The notes below the pieces were generated by a model that did no database searches, was not told the origin of the DNA, and was given only the letters and a program-made list of their open reading frames with translations. The position numbers were made by a program, and so were the translations under genes. From Prevotella sp. (lineage in GTDB: Bacteria; Bacteroidota; Bacteroidia; Bacteroidales; Bacteroidaceae), in NCBI GenBank assembly GCA_017548275.1, contig JAFZAH010000001.1, positions 1-64,000 on the forward strand: a DNA stretch of 64,000 bases. Direction: 5' to 3'. This document shows positions 6,191 through 14,323 of this stretch, piece after piece; within the stretch, counting starts at the first letter, position 1; each line of letters begins with the position of its first letter.

Positions 6191-8533
6191 TTATTTAATA
6201 ACCACTTTTTTGCCGTTTTGAATATAGATGCCCTTAGTCGGGTTGGTCACCTTCATACCTTGCAGGTTGTAATAATCGCCCTGCTGGTTATTCTCCGCTT
6301 GCACAGAGATAATCATGGTAGCAGTGCCGTCGCCATTGTCGATAATGTTAGGCTCATCATAGCACATAACCTCCACGAAATTGGCACCAGAAGAGAACAC
6401 TCTGCTGCGGTCGCCCCAGTTATCATTATTCGTCCAAGTCATGTCGGGTTTTCCCTCGGGAACGGGCTTATAATAATCACCGTACCAATGTCCAGACTTA
6501 GTAGGTTCCCACACTTGATTCTCGTTCTTGGGATCAAACTCTACCTGATATCTCTTCATATTGGTGCCTGGGTATGTTTCAGTATCACCCTTGATGATGA
6601 CCTCACCGCCTTCCGCGTTAGTGAATTCATCGGCTTTAAGTCTCAAGAAAGCCTGTCCGGGTTTGGTGTCACCTTTAATAACACGGAAGAAACCTACAAA
6701 TTGGGCGGCATCCACTAACTCTGGATGTTGTTTAAGAAAAGCTTTACCTGAGGCAGTATTGCAATAACGGTTCAAATAGAAATTACGGTAGAAGCCGTTG
6801 AGTTGGGTTGCATCATACTCTTCTTGATTTGTAGCATTAGAAGGTTTAGGAGTGGGATAAACACCGCTTACGTTATCCCATGGTCCAAGAGTTTCTGGTC
6901 CCAAATAGACCTGACCATCAGTAGTTGTCTTCACCTCTTTGCGTACCATGCGTTCAGCGCCAGTGACACCTTGTATTACATCATTTTGAATAGTATATTT
7001 ATTAAACTGTTCTATTCTATAATCACCAAATCCCTTGGAGTACGTAACACTGGTGGGCCAGAGGTAATTTTTGAGGGAACCTGAAACATTGAAATAATCA
7101 CGGCGAAGGGGATATCCGTTTGCTATCTCACACACCTGCAAGGAGATGGTGGGCTTTCCTTCTTTAGTCTTTGAATTAGGTTCTCCATAAAGAATAACAC
7201 CTGTGCGCTTCGGAATGACATAAATTTGTTGGAGGTCTACCGACACTTTGCCGTTCGATTCATGATAACCAGTCACAATATATGCTTTGATGCCTGAGGG
7301 TACAATACGGTCATAATCGTAAGTGCTGTAGGTCTTCAAGAATTTTGTGGCTTCCATTGGATCTTCCTCATCAGTAGTTCCCGTATTGATAAACTCCCAC
7401 CAACCGTTATTGTGTGTAATAGCATTAGCCTGACTGAAATGATCCATCAGCCAATTGTGGAATTTAGCGGGATCAGTGGCTTCAGCCATGGTAAGCGGGT
7501 GCTTTAAGTTGGCATAATGTTCAGCAACTTCAGACGAGAAATGCAAGGTGGCAAAAGTGCTACTACTCGCATCACCATGAGAATAAGTGTTACGGAAGTC
7601 GAAAGCATGGTTCTCACAGTCAAACTTAGAGGAGGTCTCGAGGTAAACGTCTTCAAGTGCTTTAATATTATTAAATGCCTCGTGTTGAATAAATAAATGA
7701 TGATTTGGATCATCAGGAGAAGCAGTAAAAACGAGGGTCTTCAATTGCTCATTTTGTCCAAAAGCATATGCTCCAATAAACTCTACGGTGCCAGGAATAG
7801 TGACCGAAGTAAGCGGTGCACTGCGGAACGCTTCAAAGCAGATGGCCTCGAGATTGCTGGGAAGAGTTACTGACGTAAGAGCAGTAGCCTCAAAAGCCTG
7901 ACCGCCAATCACAGTTACATTGTTTGGAATCGAGACATAAGAGAGATTCGGAAAGTTTGCCGTGAATCCATACGGAATTGCATTATAATCAGGATCTGTG
8001 GGCAGATACAACGTTGTCAAACAATTCTTCCATTCTCCAGGTATTATATTACCACCCGAAACTGTAACGGTATATTTTCTGACATCCTCTTGAGCAACAT
8101 TATGACGACCGTTGTCATTATAGTAATAACCTTGGCTGTCATGAGACAACTCATGTCTAACATTGGTCTCCGGCTCAAGATAATAATACGTGTAAGATAC
8201 CGTACCGTCTTGGATATGTGCTGCTCTTAAATCAAGCACTACAGGGTGAGCACTACCTTTCATCTGAAGGAAATCCGGGTCGCCCTGTTCACCTTCAGAA
8301 AAATAGCCTTCCATTCTAAACTTAGTGGCCGCTCCTAAAATCGCTTTCAAATCATTGCCTTGTTGACCCTGAAGATCAGCACCTAACTGACCACGAGCAG
8401 TTGTTTTAATAACGACACTATCGCCATTATTATAAACAACAACGGTTGTACCATTGTTATAGTTATGCGTTTGTTGCGCATACATTGCTGCCGAAGCGCA
8501 TAATGCGAAAGCAAAAAGTAAAAATTTTTTCAT
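6191..8533 (-). CDS. Secreted LRR protein with T9SS-type sorting tail
   Basis: A 780-residue surface or secreted protein with signal peptide MKKFLLFAFALCASAAMYAQ. Residues about 170-300 contain BspA-type leucine-rich repeats (VSIPNNVTVIGGQAF, VTIPGTVEFIGAYAF). The long middle has no domain I recognise. The C-terminus YYNLQGMKV...KGIYIQNGKKVVIK is the short sorting-tail type common in this group and suggests export by T9SS, for which a PorE-like component is encoded at 21.6 kb. A YxxP peptide gene follows after 11 nt. LRRs suggest a binding function; the ligand is unknown. Confidence 0.8.
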   Translation of the reverse strand: MKKFLLFAFALCASAAMYAQQTHNYNNGTTVVVYNNGDSVVIKTTARGQLGADLQGQQGNDLKAILGAATKFRMEGYFSEGEQGDPDFLQMKGSAHPVVLDLRAAHIQDGTVSYTYYYLEPETNVRHELSHDSQGYYYNDNGRHNVAQEDVRKYTVTVSGGNIIPGEWKNCLTTLYLPTDPDYNAIPYGFTANFPNLSYVSIPNNVTVIGGQAFEATALTSVTLPSNLEAICFEAFRSAPLTSVTIPGTVEFIGAYAFGQNEQLKTLVFTASPDDPNHHLFIQHEAFNNIKALEDVYLETSSKFDCENHAFDFRNTYSHGDASSSTFATLHFSSEVAEHYANLKHPLTMAEATDPAKFHNWLMDHFSQANAITHNNGWWEFINTGTTDEEDPMEATKFLKTYSTYDYDRIVPSGIKAYIVTGYHESNGKVSVDLQQIYVIPKRTGVILYGEPNSKTKEGKPTISLQVCEIANGYPLRRDYFNVSGSLKNYLWPTSVTYSKGFGDYRIEQFNKYTIQNDVIQGVTGAERMVRKEVKTTTDGQVYLGPETLGPWDNVSGVYPTPKPSNATNQEEYDATQLNGFYRNFYLNRYCNTASGKAFLKQHPELVDAAQFVGFFRVIKGDTKPGQAFLRLKADEFTNAEGGEVIIKGDTETYPGTNMKRYQVEFDPKNENQVWEPTKSGHWYGDYYKPVPEGKPDMTWTNNDNWGDRSRVFSSGANFVEVMCYDEPNIIDNGDGTATMIISVQAENNQQGDYYNLQGMKVTNPTKGIYIQNGKKVVIK

Positions 8534-8772
8534 TTTTTCTTGGGTTATTTAATTTATCAATTATCCATATAGATTTTCACGGTGCAAAGGTCGGCATATT
8601 TTTTATAAACGTGCGTAAGATAATGTACAAACGCGAAAAAATGAGTTCAAATGTGTAACAATCGGTACAATGTACAAATCGTGACGCGGCGGGTCGGAAA
8701 ATGTCGGAATCGGTACATTTAGCCATGTTTTTGTTACAATTTGTTAAAGCAGCGGCCCTGACCCTACCTGAG

Positions 8773-8901
8773 GATTTCGGAAAGAAATTTGAATAATTGG
8801 AATAATTAGGCCAAGAATAAAACAGACAAAAAGCCCCTACTCTGAACCTCCCGAGGATTTCGGAAAGATATTAGAATAATTGGTATAATTAGAACAAGAA
8901 T
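8773..8901. repeat. Two copies of a 46-bp intergenic repeat
   Basis: Copies begin at 8773 and 8856 with GATTTCGGAAAGA and continue with a GAATAATTGG-ATAATTAG core ending CAAGAAT. They are 83 bp apart. The same two-copy arrangement recurs at 9102-9231, so a block of about 130 bp is itself duplicated. Confidence 0.85.
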
Positions 8902-9020
8902 TATATACACGTTGACCATAGATTCGTGTGGATTGGTATCTCTAGAAAGACAAGGACACAAATCTGCAATAATCAGTCGGAAATAAAGTTATCCACGATT
9001 CCTTGATTCCGTAGAATGAA

Positions 9021-9097
9021 ACGAACACAAATCACGCGAATCGACACGAATAATTTAGTCTAAGGAATTTAGGAGGAAAGGAATATCGGCTGACGCC
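9021..9097. repeat. Left arm of inverted repeat flanking the IS
   Basis: Contains ACGAACACAAATCACGCGAA, TTTAGTCTAAGGAAT and ATCGGCTGACGCCG (9084-9097). Their reverse complements occur in the same relative order at 10653-10730 on the far side of the IS element. Confidence 0.7.
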
Positions 9098-9101
9098 GGG
9101 G

Positions 9102-9231
9102 GATTTCGGAAAGAAATTAGAATAATTGGAATAATTAGAACAAGAATGAAAAAGGACAAAAAGCCTCTTCGCTGACCCTACCGAGGATTTCGGAAAGATA
9201 TTAGAATAATTGGTATAATTAGAACAAGAAT
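9102..9231. repeat. Second pair of the 46-bp intergenic repeat
   Basis: Copies begin at 9102 and 9186 with GATTTCGGAAAGA, 84 bp apart. They match the pair at 8773-8901, including the AAAAGCC-containing spacer between copies. Confidence 0.85.
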
Positions 9232-9243
9232 AATTTTACGGTA

Positions 9244-10595
9244 GTGTAAATTGAACTGTGTCAAGGCTCTATTTCTTATACTTTATCCTTAGGGGGCTAG
9301 CCCCCTAAGGAGCCTTTCGGGGGCAAAGTTACATGATTTTAAACCTGTCTCCAAATATTATTGCCATTTGTTGAGAGATAAGTGCCCAGTTGGCCAGCGG
9401 CATCGTCCACTTCTCCCTGATATTGCGGTAAGCCAGGAAGACGAGTTTCTCCAATGCCGTGTCAGAGGGGAATACGCCCTTGTTCTTCGTAACCTTGCGT
9501 ATCTGCCGGTGATAGCCCTCTACGGTGTTGGTCGTGTAGATGAGGCGCCGGATCTCCTTGGTATACTGGAAAAACTCCGACAGACGTTCCCAATTGTCCC
9601 GCCACGACTTGATGACGATGGGATACCGCTCGCCCCACTTGGCCTCAAGTTTGTCGAGCTCGGCCTCAGCCGCCTCCTTGCTGACCGCTCCATAGACGAG
9701 CTTCAAATCCCTTAGGAACTCTTTCTGATGCTTGCTGCCCACGTACTTGATGGAGTTGCGTATCTGATGAACGATACAGAGCTGCACAACCGTATTTGGA
9801 AAGACGCTTTGTATGGCGTCTGGAAAGCCTTTCAGACCGTCCACACTACATATCATGATGTCCTCCACGCCACGGTTCTGCAGGTCCGTAAGCACCTCCA
9901 GCCAGAAGTTGGCACCCTCGCTCTTGGCAACATACATCCCCAACAACTCCTTGTGACCTTCCTTGTTGATTCCAAGCACGTTGTAAATGGCACGGGTGAC
10001 GGAACGGCCGTTGTCGTCCTTAACCTTGTAATGGATGGCATCAAGCCAGCAGATGGCGTAGACCGCATCCAAAGAACGGGACTTCCATTCATTGATCTCA
10101 GGCAGCACGCGGTCGGTTATCGCGCTGATGGTCTCAGCAGAAAGCCTGGTGTTGAACTCACGCTCAAAGTATTTGCTGATTTCACGGGTGCTCGTGCCAA
10201 AGGCATACATGCCGATGATCTGGTCGGCCATGCCCTCTGCAAGTATCGTCTCACGCTTGCGCACCGTCTGAGGGTCAAAACTGCCGTCACGGTCACGGGG
10301 CGTCTCTACCGTCACCTCGCCATATTGCGTCTGTACCGTCTTAGGCATCTTGCCGTTGCGGCGGTTGCCCGACTCACGGGATTCTTCACTCAGGTGAGCA
10401 TCCATCTCACCCTCAAGGGCGGCGTTCAATATCCGCTCCAACATCGGTGCCAAAGCACCGTCCTTTCCAAACAAGGGCTTGCCGCTGCGCAACTGCTCGG
10501 CTGCCAACTTGTAATCAATCTCTTCCTTTGACTTCATCATAAAATAAACTGTGTTATACTACTTTTATTGTAGCCTGACACAGTTTACTTTACAC
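9244..10595. mobile_element. IS256-family insertion sequence
   Basis: An element of about 1.35 kb bounded by imperfect inverted ends: GTGTAAATTGAACTGTGTCA on the left (from 9244) and the complement of GTGTAAAGTAAACTGTGTCA on the right (ending 10595). It encodes a single IS256/Mutator-type transposase. The 8-9 bp on each side do not match, so no target-site duplication is visible; the exact ends are therefore uncertain by a few bases. Confidence 0.85.
9329..10540 (-). CDS. IS256-family transposase
   Basis: A 403-residue Mutator-type DDE transposase with full family length. Catalytic residues can be placed at ICWLDAIHYKV (first Asp), MICSVDGLKGFPDAI (second Asp) and TTNTVEGYHRQIRKVTKNKG (Glu). 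No frameshift or stop is visible, so the element is probably functional. The N-terminal half has the usual DNA-binding region of this family (ESGNRRNGKMPKTV). Confidence 0.93.
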   Translation of the reverse strand: MMKSKEEIDYKLAAEQLRSGKPLFGKDGALAPMLERILNAALEGEMDAHLSEESRESGNRRNGKMPKTVQTQYGEVTVETPRDRDGSFDPQTVRKRETILAEGMADQIIGMYAFGTSTREISKYFEREFNTRLSAETISAITDRVLPEINEWKSRSLDAVYAICWLDAIHYKVKDDNGRSVTRAIYNVLGINKEGHKELLGMYVAKSEGANFWLEVLTDLQNRGVEDIMICSVDGLKGFPDAIQSVFPNTVVQLCIVHQIRNSIKYVGSKHQKEFLRDLKLVYGAVSKEAAEAELDKLEAKWGERYPIVIKSWRDNWERLSEFFQYTKEIRRLIYTTNTVEGYHRQIRKVTKNKGVFPSDTALEKLVFLAYRNIREKWTMPLANWALISQQMAIIFGDRFKIM

Positions 10596-10920
10596 TCTTC
10601 CAAATTGCGCCCTTTTGATTCTAAGGAATCAAGGAATTGAGGAATATATTCTTCGGCGTCAGCCGATTCCTTTATTCCTATATCCCTTAGACTATAATTC
10701 GAGTCATCCGTGAAATCCGTGTTCGTTCCTTTATTCCTTAGACTATAATTATTCGTGTCATCCGTGAGATTCGTGTTCGTTCCTATATTCCTATATTCCT
10801 TAGACTAATTTGTGTTCGTCTTTAACTCGCTCTGCTCGTGCGGGCGGGCACAGGGCACCGCCCCTACAAGACGCGCACTAATGTCTGAACTCCTGCAACT
10901 TCTGAAACTCCTGGCTCCTG
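10596..10920. other. Repeat-rich intergenic region right of the IS
   Basis: No gene is seen. It holds three CCTTAGACTA-type repeat units (10653-10820), a short C-rich and G-rich stretch, and an AACTCCTG-rich tract before the terminator. Confidence 0.55.
10653..10820. repeat. Repeat cluster: right arm of IS-flanking inverted repeat
   Basis: Begins with CGGCGTCAGCCGAT (complement of 9084-9097). Units starting CCTTAGACTA at 10685, 10736 and 10798 carry GTCATCCGTGA and CGTGTTCGTTCCT; the third is truncated. One unit in the opposite orientation lies left of the IS at 9021-9064. Confidence 0.75.
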
Positions 10921-11040
10921 AAACTAGGACATAAAAATACCCCCCGGCTCACGCCGAGGGGTAATAGAGTACAGTCATCATACGATAGCCTTTTATTTGA
11001 CTACGTATTTCTTTCCTTTCATTACATATATGCCTTTGGG
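10916..11040 (-). repeat. Direct repeat copy 2 (sorting-tail end plus terminator)
   Basis: Near-identical to 5816-5940. Here the block is intact: it encodes the last residues of the 904-residue protein and the terminator that follows. Confidence 0.85.
10933..10961 (-). terminator. Rho-independent terminator after the 904-aa protein gene
   Basis: Minus-strand stem CCCCTCGGC / GCCGGGGGG with GTGA loop followed by TATTTTTAT, about 30 nt past the stop codon. Identical in the core to the hairpin at 5833-5861. Confidence 0.85.
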
Positions 11041-13707
11041 TAATCCTTCGAGAGACAGGCCGTCAGCCACTTTCTGTCCTGAGAGGGTATAGACACCGTC
11101 GGTCTCGATGCCCTCACCGCGATCGATGAAGAGACCCTCGATGGCAGTAATCTGCTCCTCGACTCCATCACCTCCATCGATAGCAAAGGTGAGGTTTTTA
11201 TTCGCGCTTCCACCTGAGGTTTTAGGCAGATAGAGGTAAGCGTATGTTGCCCAGATGTTGTATTCCTTAGTACCTGTGAGGTGGTACATTTTACCTTTAT
11301 TGACAACCCAATAGTCGGCATCACTTAAAATGGGGTGATTAGGGTATTCTTGGTAATTAGTAGTACTATTACTTAACACGGTGTGATAGAACGAACCCTT
11401 GAAATGGATGTCGGATGCGTTTGGAAGACTTGAGTTGGGGTATAATTGATGGAAATAATTTACATGACCCTCATCTAAAGTAGACGAACTTATATCACCG
11501 GGAACGTCAAGGGGGGCTTTGAGTTTATATTTCTTTTGTCCTTGGTCATCAGTTCCATCTTCAATATGATAGCCGGTATATTGTTCTTTAATGACGCCAG
11601 GAATGATATAACAGTTACCATCCACCCTCACGGTATGGTTAAATTGTCCGTTACCCACTTCTAATTCGAGATGATCTTGCCCCTCAGGTATTATTCGTTG
11701 TGGATCATTTGTCACATAAATGAGATATGGCACACCTGCCTTAATGACAACTTTATTCATGTTTTCATCCTGATCGAGATCGACTGATCTGGAGAACAAT
11801 ATACACCCATCAGGATCTCCACCTTTCTGTCCCATGAAAGCGCAGACCTTAGCGTTATCTCCGAACGCCTGACGAATCTGACGACCAGTGAGGTCGAGCG
11901 GCATGCAGATGGTGTTCCATGCATTCTTTGTTAATTTACGCTGATAATAGACGGTAGAGGGATAATCGTAGTTATCGTACCATTTGGCCATGGTATATGG
12001 ATTGCCTGTATGACTTTCGTAATTTTCCATGTCACCAATTTTATAAGACATTGTCACTGTCTCGCCCCAGTCTTCATCAACCATAAGAGCCTGTTTACCA
12101 TGTGCATAGAGGTGCACATTACCGATAACCGTCCAACCTTTTGCCTGACGTTGCTCGATGCCAATGGTCAAGTTCGTTCTACCATTGATTTCAACGTATG
12201 TAGTGAGAAGGTATGCATTATCATTGTTGTTGAAGACATATCCCGCCGACACACCACTATGATGGGTGATGGTGCTTCCGAGCGACTCATTATTCATGGG
12301 TTTAATAGGCATGTATTCTGTTGTCGTCTTACCAGGTATCACATTGCCTTGCTCATCGACTTCTTCACGTTTTACTACGAAATATGCAACACCATTGTTG
12401 GTAGTACCATTTACATCGTCATAATAGAGCGCCTGGGCTGTGAACTTATAAAGGCCATCAATCAGGTTAGGGATGGTAGCACCACGCAAGGTCTGCATGA
12501 GAGAGTTTTCCTCGTTGTATATTTCAGCAGCATAGTATTGCGCCAAATTCTGACGGCACCAGTTGTGGTCGACATCATCTCCATAGCCTGCCACATTATG
12601 ACCTATTGTTTCACGGGATGTCAAATACTCAAAACCAGGATTTTGCCACTCTGGATGATAAACTTGTCTCTCTCCTGTAGCCAGCATCACACCATTAATC
12701 ATAACATCTTGGTTGCGCTGGTGCCAGTGGATATTATCACCTGTAAGTTGGCGTCCGTCAAGGGTCTTGTGATTAGCATCTTCTTCTGCAGGATTCCCTG
12801 CACCATCTGTTGACCACACCCAATAGATACCGTCTTTGTTGTCGCGGCCGAAAGTGGCGTCCTGCACGAACACACCGAGGTCGACCTCACCCCAAGTCAC
12901 CGCAGCCATGGCATCTTCAAAGTCAGCCTCGGAAACAATAATCCACCTGGTAGCCTCGGACTCGTTGAAAGTAGACACCAATTTACCGTTATTAACGGTT
13001 ATGTATGTGGGTTTATACTCTCCGGTATATACCCCATTATTTTTATATTGTGTCTCAACATTCTGTATGGTATAAGTTGTGACATTAACGTCATGCGAAG
13101 AAGCATCACCTTTGTACCTTACATTATGTTTTACAGAATTCTGTTGTGGAACCAAGTTAAGTTTCCAGTTAGGGAAGTTGTTACAATTGTTTGTTTCGTT
13201 ATTCCAAAGATTTCGGTTGGGTCCTCTGTCCAAATAAATACTCTTGCCGGGATCGTTTTCGTTGTCGAGTCCCATACGGTCACCAAGATACCCTGAGGTG
13301 GTGTCTGCATTATCAATACGCGAAACAAACTGGTAATAGGGGCCTGAAGGCTGATTATTCAATTGTATGGGAGCGTTAGTTGGTGACACTAACTGCATAC
13401 GCATACCTACAGACGACAAGATACCCTGCACGCCATAGTCACCCCTTGCTCCCACATATTTTTCTTTTTCTATGAGTTCGTCTTTGAATTCCACCAAGAA
13501 GAAAAATCCTCCTTGTGGAGCCTCTGTTGTTGGTTGTGAGATATCAAGAGCCTCCTGAATTGTTGATCCAGTCCATACGACGAGACCGGTGTTCATGTCA
13601 ACCTTTTCGGTATGCTCCGGCTCCCCTTGTCCTTGAGCCATGGTCTGTTGTGCCGTAAATAGACCGAACAGCATTGTCAAACTTAGAATGAATGTATTCT
13701 TTTTCAT
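10993..13707 (-). CDS. Large secreted protein with T9SS-type sorting tail
   Basis: A 904-residue protein with signal peptide (MKKNTFILSLTMLFGLFTAQQTMAQ). Most of the body has no domain I recognise; it is rich in Asn, Gly and aromatic residues, as in Prevotella surface proteins. The C-terminus VYTLSGQKV...LPKGIYVMKGKKYVVK is a sorting-tail type associated with T9SS export. The YxxP-family gene at 13743-13991 lies 35 nt upstream on the same strand, so the two probably form one transcript. A terminator follows. Function unknown; likely cell-surface attached. Confidence 0.75.
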   Translation of the reverse strand: MKKNTFILSLTMLFGLFTAQQTMAQGQGEPEHTEKVDMNTGLVVWTGSTIQEALDISQPTTEAPQGGFFFLVEFKDELIEKEKYVGARGDYGVQGILSSVGMRMQLVSPTNAPIQLNNQPSGPYYQFVSRIDNADTTSGYLGDRMGLDNENDPGKSIYLDRGPNRNLWNNETNNCNNFPNWKLNLVPQQNSVKHNVRYKGDASSHDVNVTTYTIQNVETQYKNNGVYTGEYKPTYITVNNGKLVSTFNESEATRWIIVSEADFEDAMAAVTWGEVDLGVFVQDATFGRDNKDGIYWVWSTDGAGNPAEEDANHKTLDGRQLTGDNIHWHQRNQDVMINGVMLATGERQVYHPEWQNPGFEYLTSRETIGHNVAGYGDDVDHNWCRQNLAQYYAAEIYNEENSLMQTLRGATIPNLIDGLYKFTAQALYYDDVNGTTNNGVAYFVVKREEVDEQGNVIPGKTTTEYMPIKPMNNESLGSTITHHSGVSAGYVFNNNDNAYLLTTYVEINGRTNLTIGIEQRQAKGWTVIGNVHLYAHGKQALMVDEDWGETVTMSYKIGDMENYESHTGNPYTMAKWYDNYDYPSTVYYQRKLTKNAWNTICMPLDLTGRQIRQAFGDNAKVCAFMGQKGGDPDGCILFSRSVDLDQDENMNKVVIKAGVPYLIYVTNDPQRIIPEGQDHLELEVGNGQFNHTVRVDGNCYIIPGVIKEQYTGYHIEDGTDDQGQKKYKLKAPLDVPGDISSSTLDEGHVNYFHQLYPNSSLPNASDIHFKGSFYHTVLSNSTTNYQEYPNHPILSDADYWVVNKGKMYHLTGTKEYNIWATYAYLYLPKTSGGSANKNLTFAIDGGDGVEEQITAIEGLFIDRGEGIETDGVYTLSGQKVADGLSLEGLPKGIYVMKGKKYVVK

Positions 13708-13742
13708 AATTATTCTGTGTTTTCGTTTTTATGTTTTCAATA

Positions 13743-13991
13743 TTACAACTGACTCCAAGGTTCATACCCATTATTGCCTGAGTTGCCGTTAATGTCGTCG
13801 AAATCCAACAAATTGAAATTGTTGGCTCCCTTACCATTATCATCATCATCAGGGTCTCCCTCGATGATTGGTAAATCGGGAGAATAAGGATCGTCGGGAT
13901 TCCACGACGCAGGGAGCAACAGATTGAATGTTGGTGTTTTCACCAACTCCAGTTCAGGACAGATGTACTTTTGTTTTGCAATTTTTCTCAT
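13743..13991 (-). CDS. Small acidic YxxP-family protein (locus C)
   Basis: Encodes 82 residues, the longest of the four. It begins MRKIAKQKYICPELELVKT, with the Tyr-Ile-x-Pro motif at residues 9-12. The rest is Asp-, Asn- and Pro-rich (GDPDDDDNGKGANN) and ends in YEPWSQL, keeping a Trp near the end. No signal peptide. It lies directly upstream of the 904-residue CTD protein, the reverse of the gene order at locus B. A -7 promoter box lies about 90 nt upstream. Function unknown. Confidence 0.75.
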   Translation of the reverse strand: MRKIAKQKYICPELELVKTPTFNLLLPASWNPDDPYSPDLPIIEGDPDDDDNGKGANNFNLLDFDDINGNSGNNGYEPWSQL

Positions 13992-14078
13992 ATCTCCAAT
14001 ATTTCTTTAAGCAATCAATTTTAAGTTTTATTACACGACAGAACAGTGACCTTTTATCGGGTCTTACAAAATTTGCTG

Positions 14079-14114
14079 CAAAATTAACCAAAATGTATCA
14101 TTTAAGGTATCAAA
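14079..14114 (-). promoter_or_regulatory. Possible promoter for the locus C operon
   Basis: Minus strand TAATTTTG (14079-14086) fits the -7 consensus. A TTTG lies at 14111-14114, but the 24-nt spacing is longer than the usual 19-21. Confidence 0.35.
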
Positions 14115-14323
14115 ATAAATTCAAAGGTGAAAAGAAAGATACAAATATGTATAGGAAAAATACAATGGACGGATTATTACGCAATCACCCGAAAAAACGA
14201 CAAATCAACAGGGAAATGACGAGATAAGTAACAATGCACCAATAAGTTGATGCATTATATATGAAATGATAAGAACGCATGGAAATGAACGGATGTAGAA
14301 AAAACAAGCGAATGTCGGGATTT

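Larger units (their letters stand above)
8534..9243. other. Repeat-rich intergenic region left of the IS
   Basis: No gene is seen in about 700 bp. The region holds the upstream region of the 8533 gene, four copies of a 46-bp repeat (8773-8901 and 9102-9231) and one arm of an inverted repeat (9021-9097). Confidence 0.6.

Noticed and set aside
8773..9231. CRISPR array
   Set aside because: Four copies occur as two related pairs with partly repeated spacers of similar sequence, and no cas gene is nearby; spacers are not unique.
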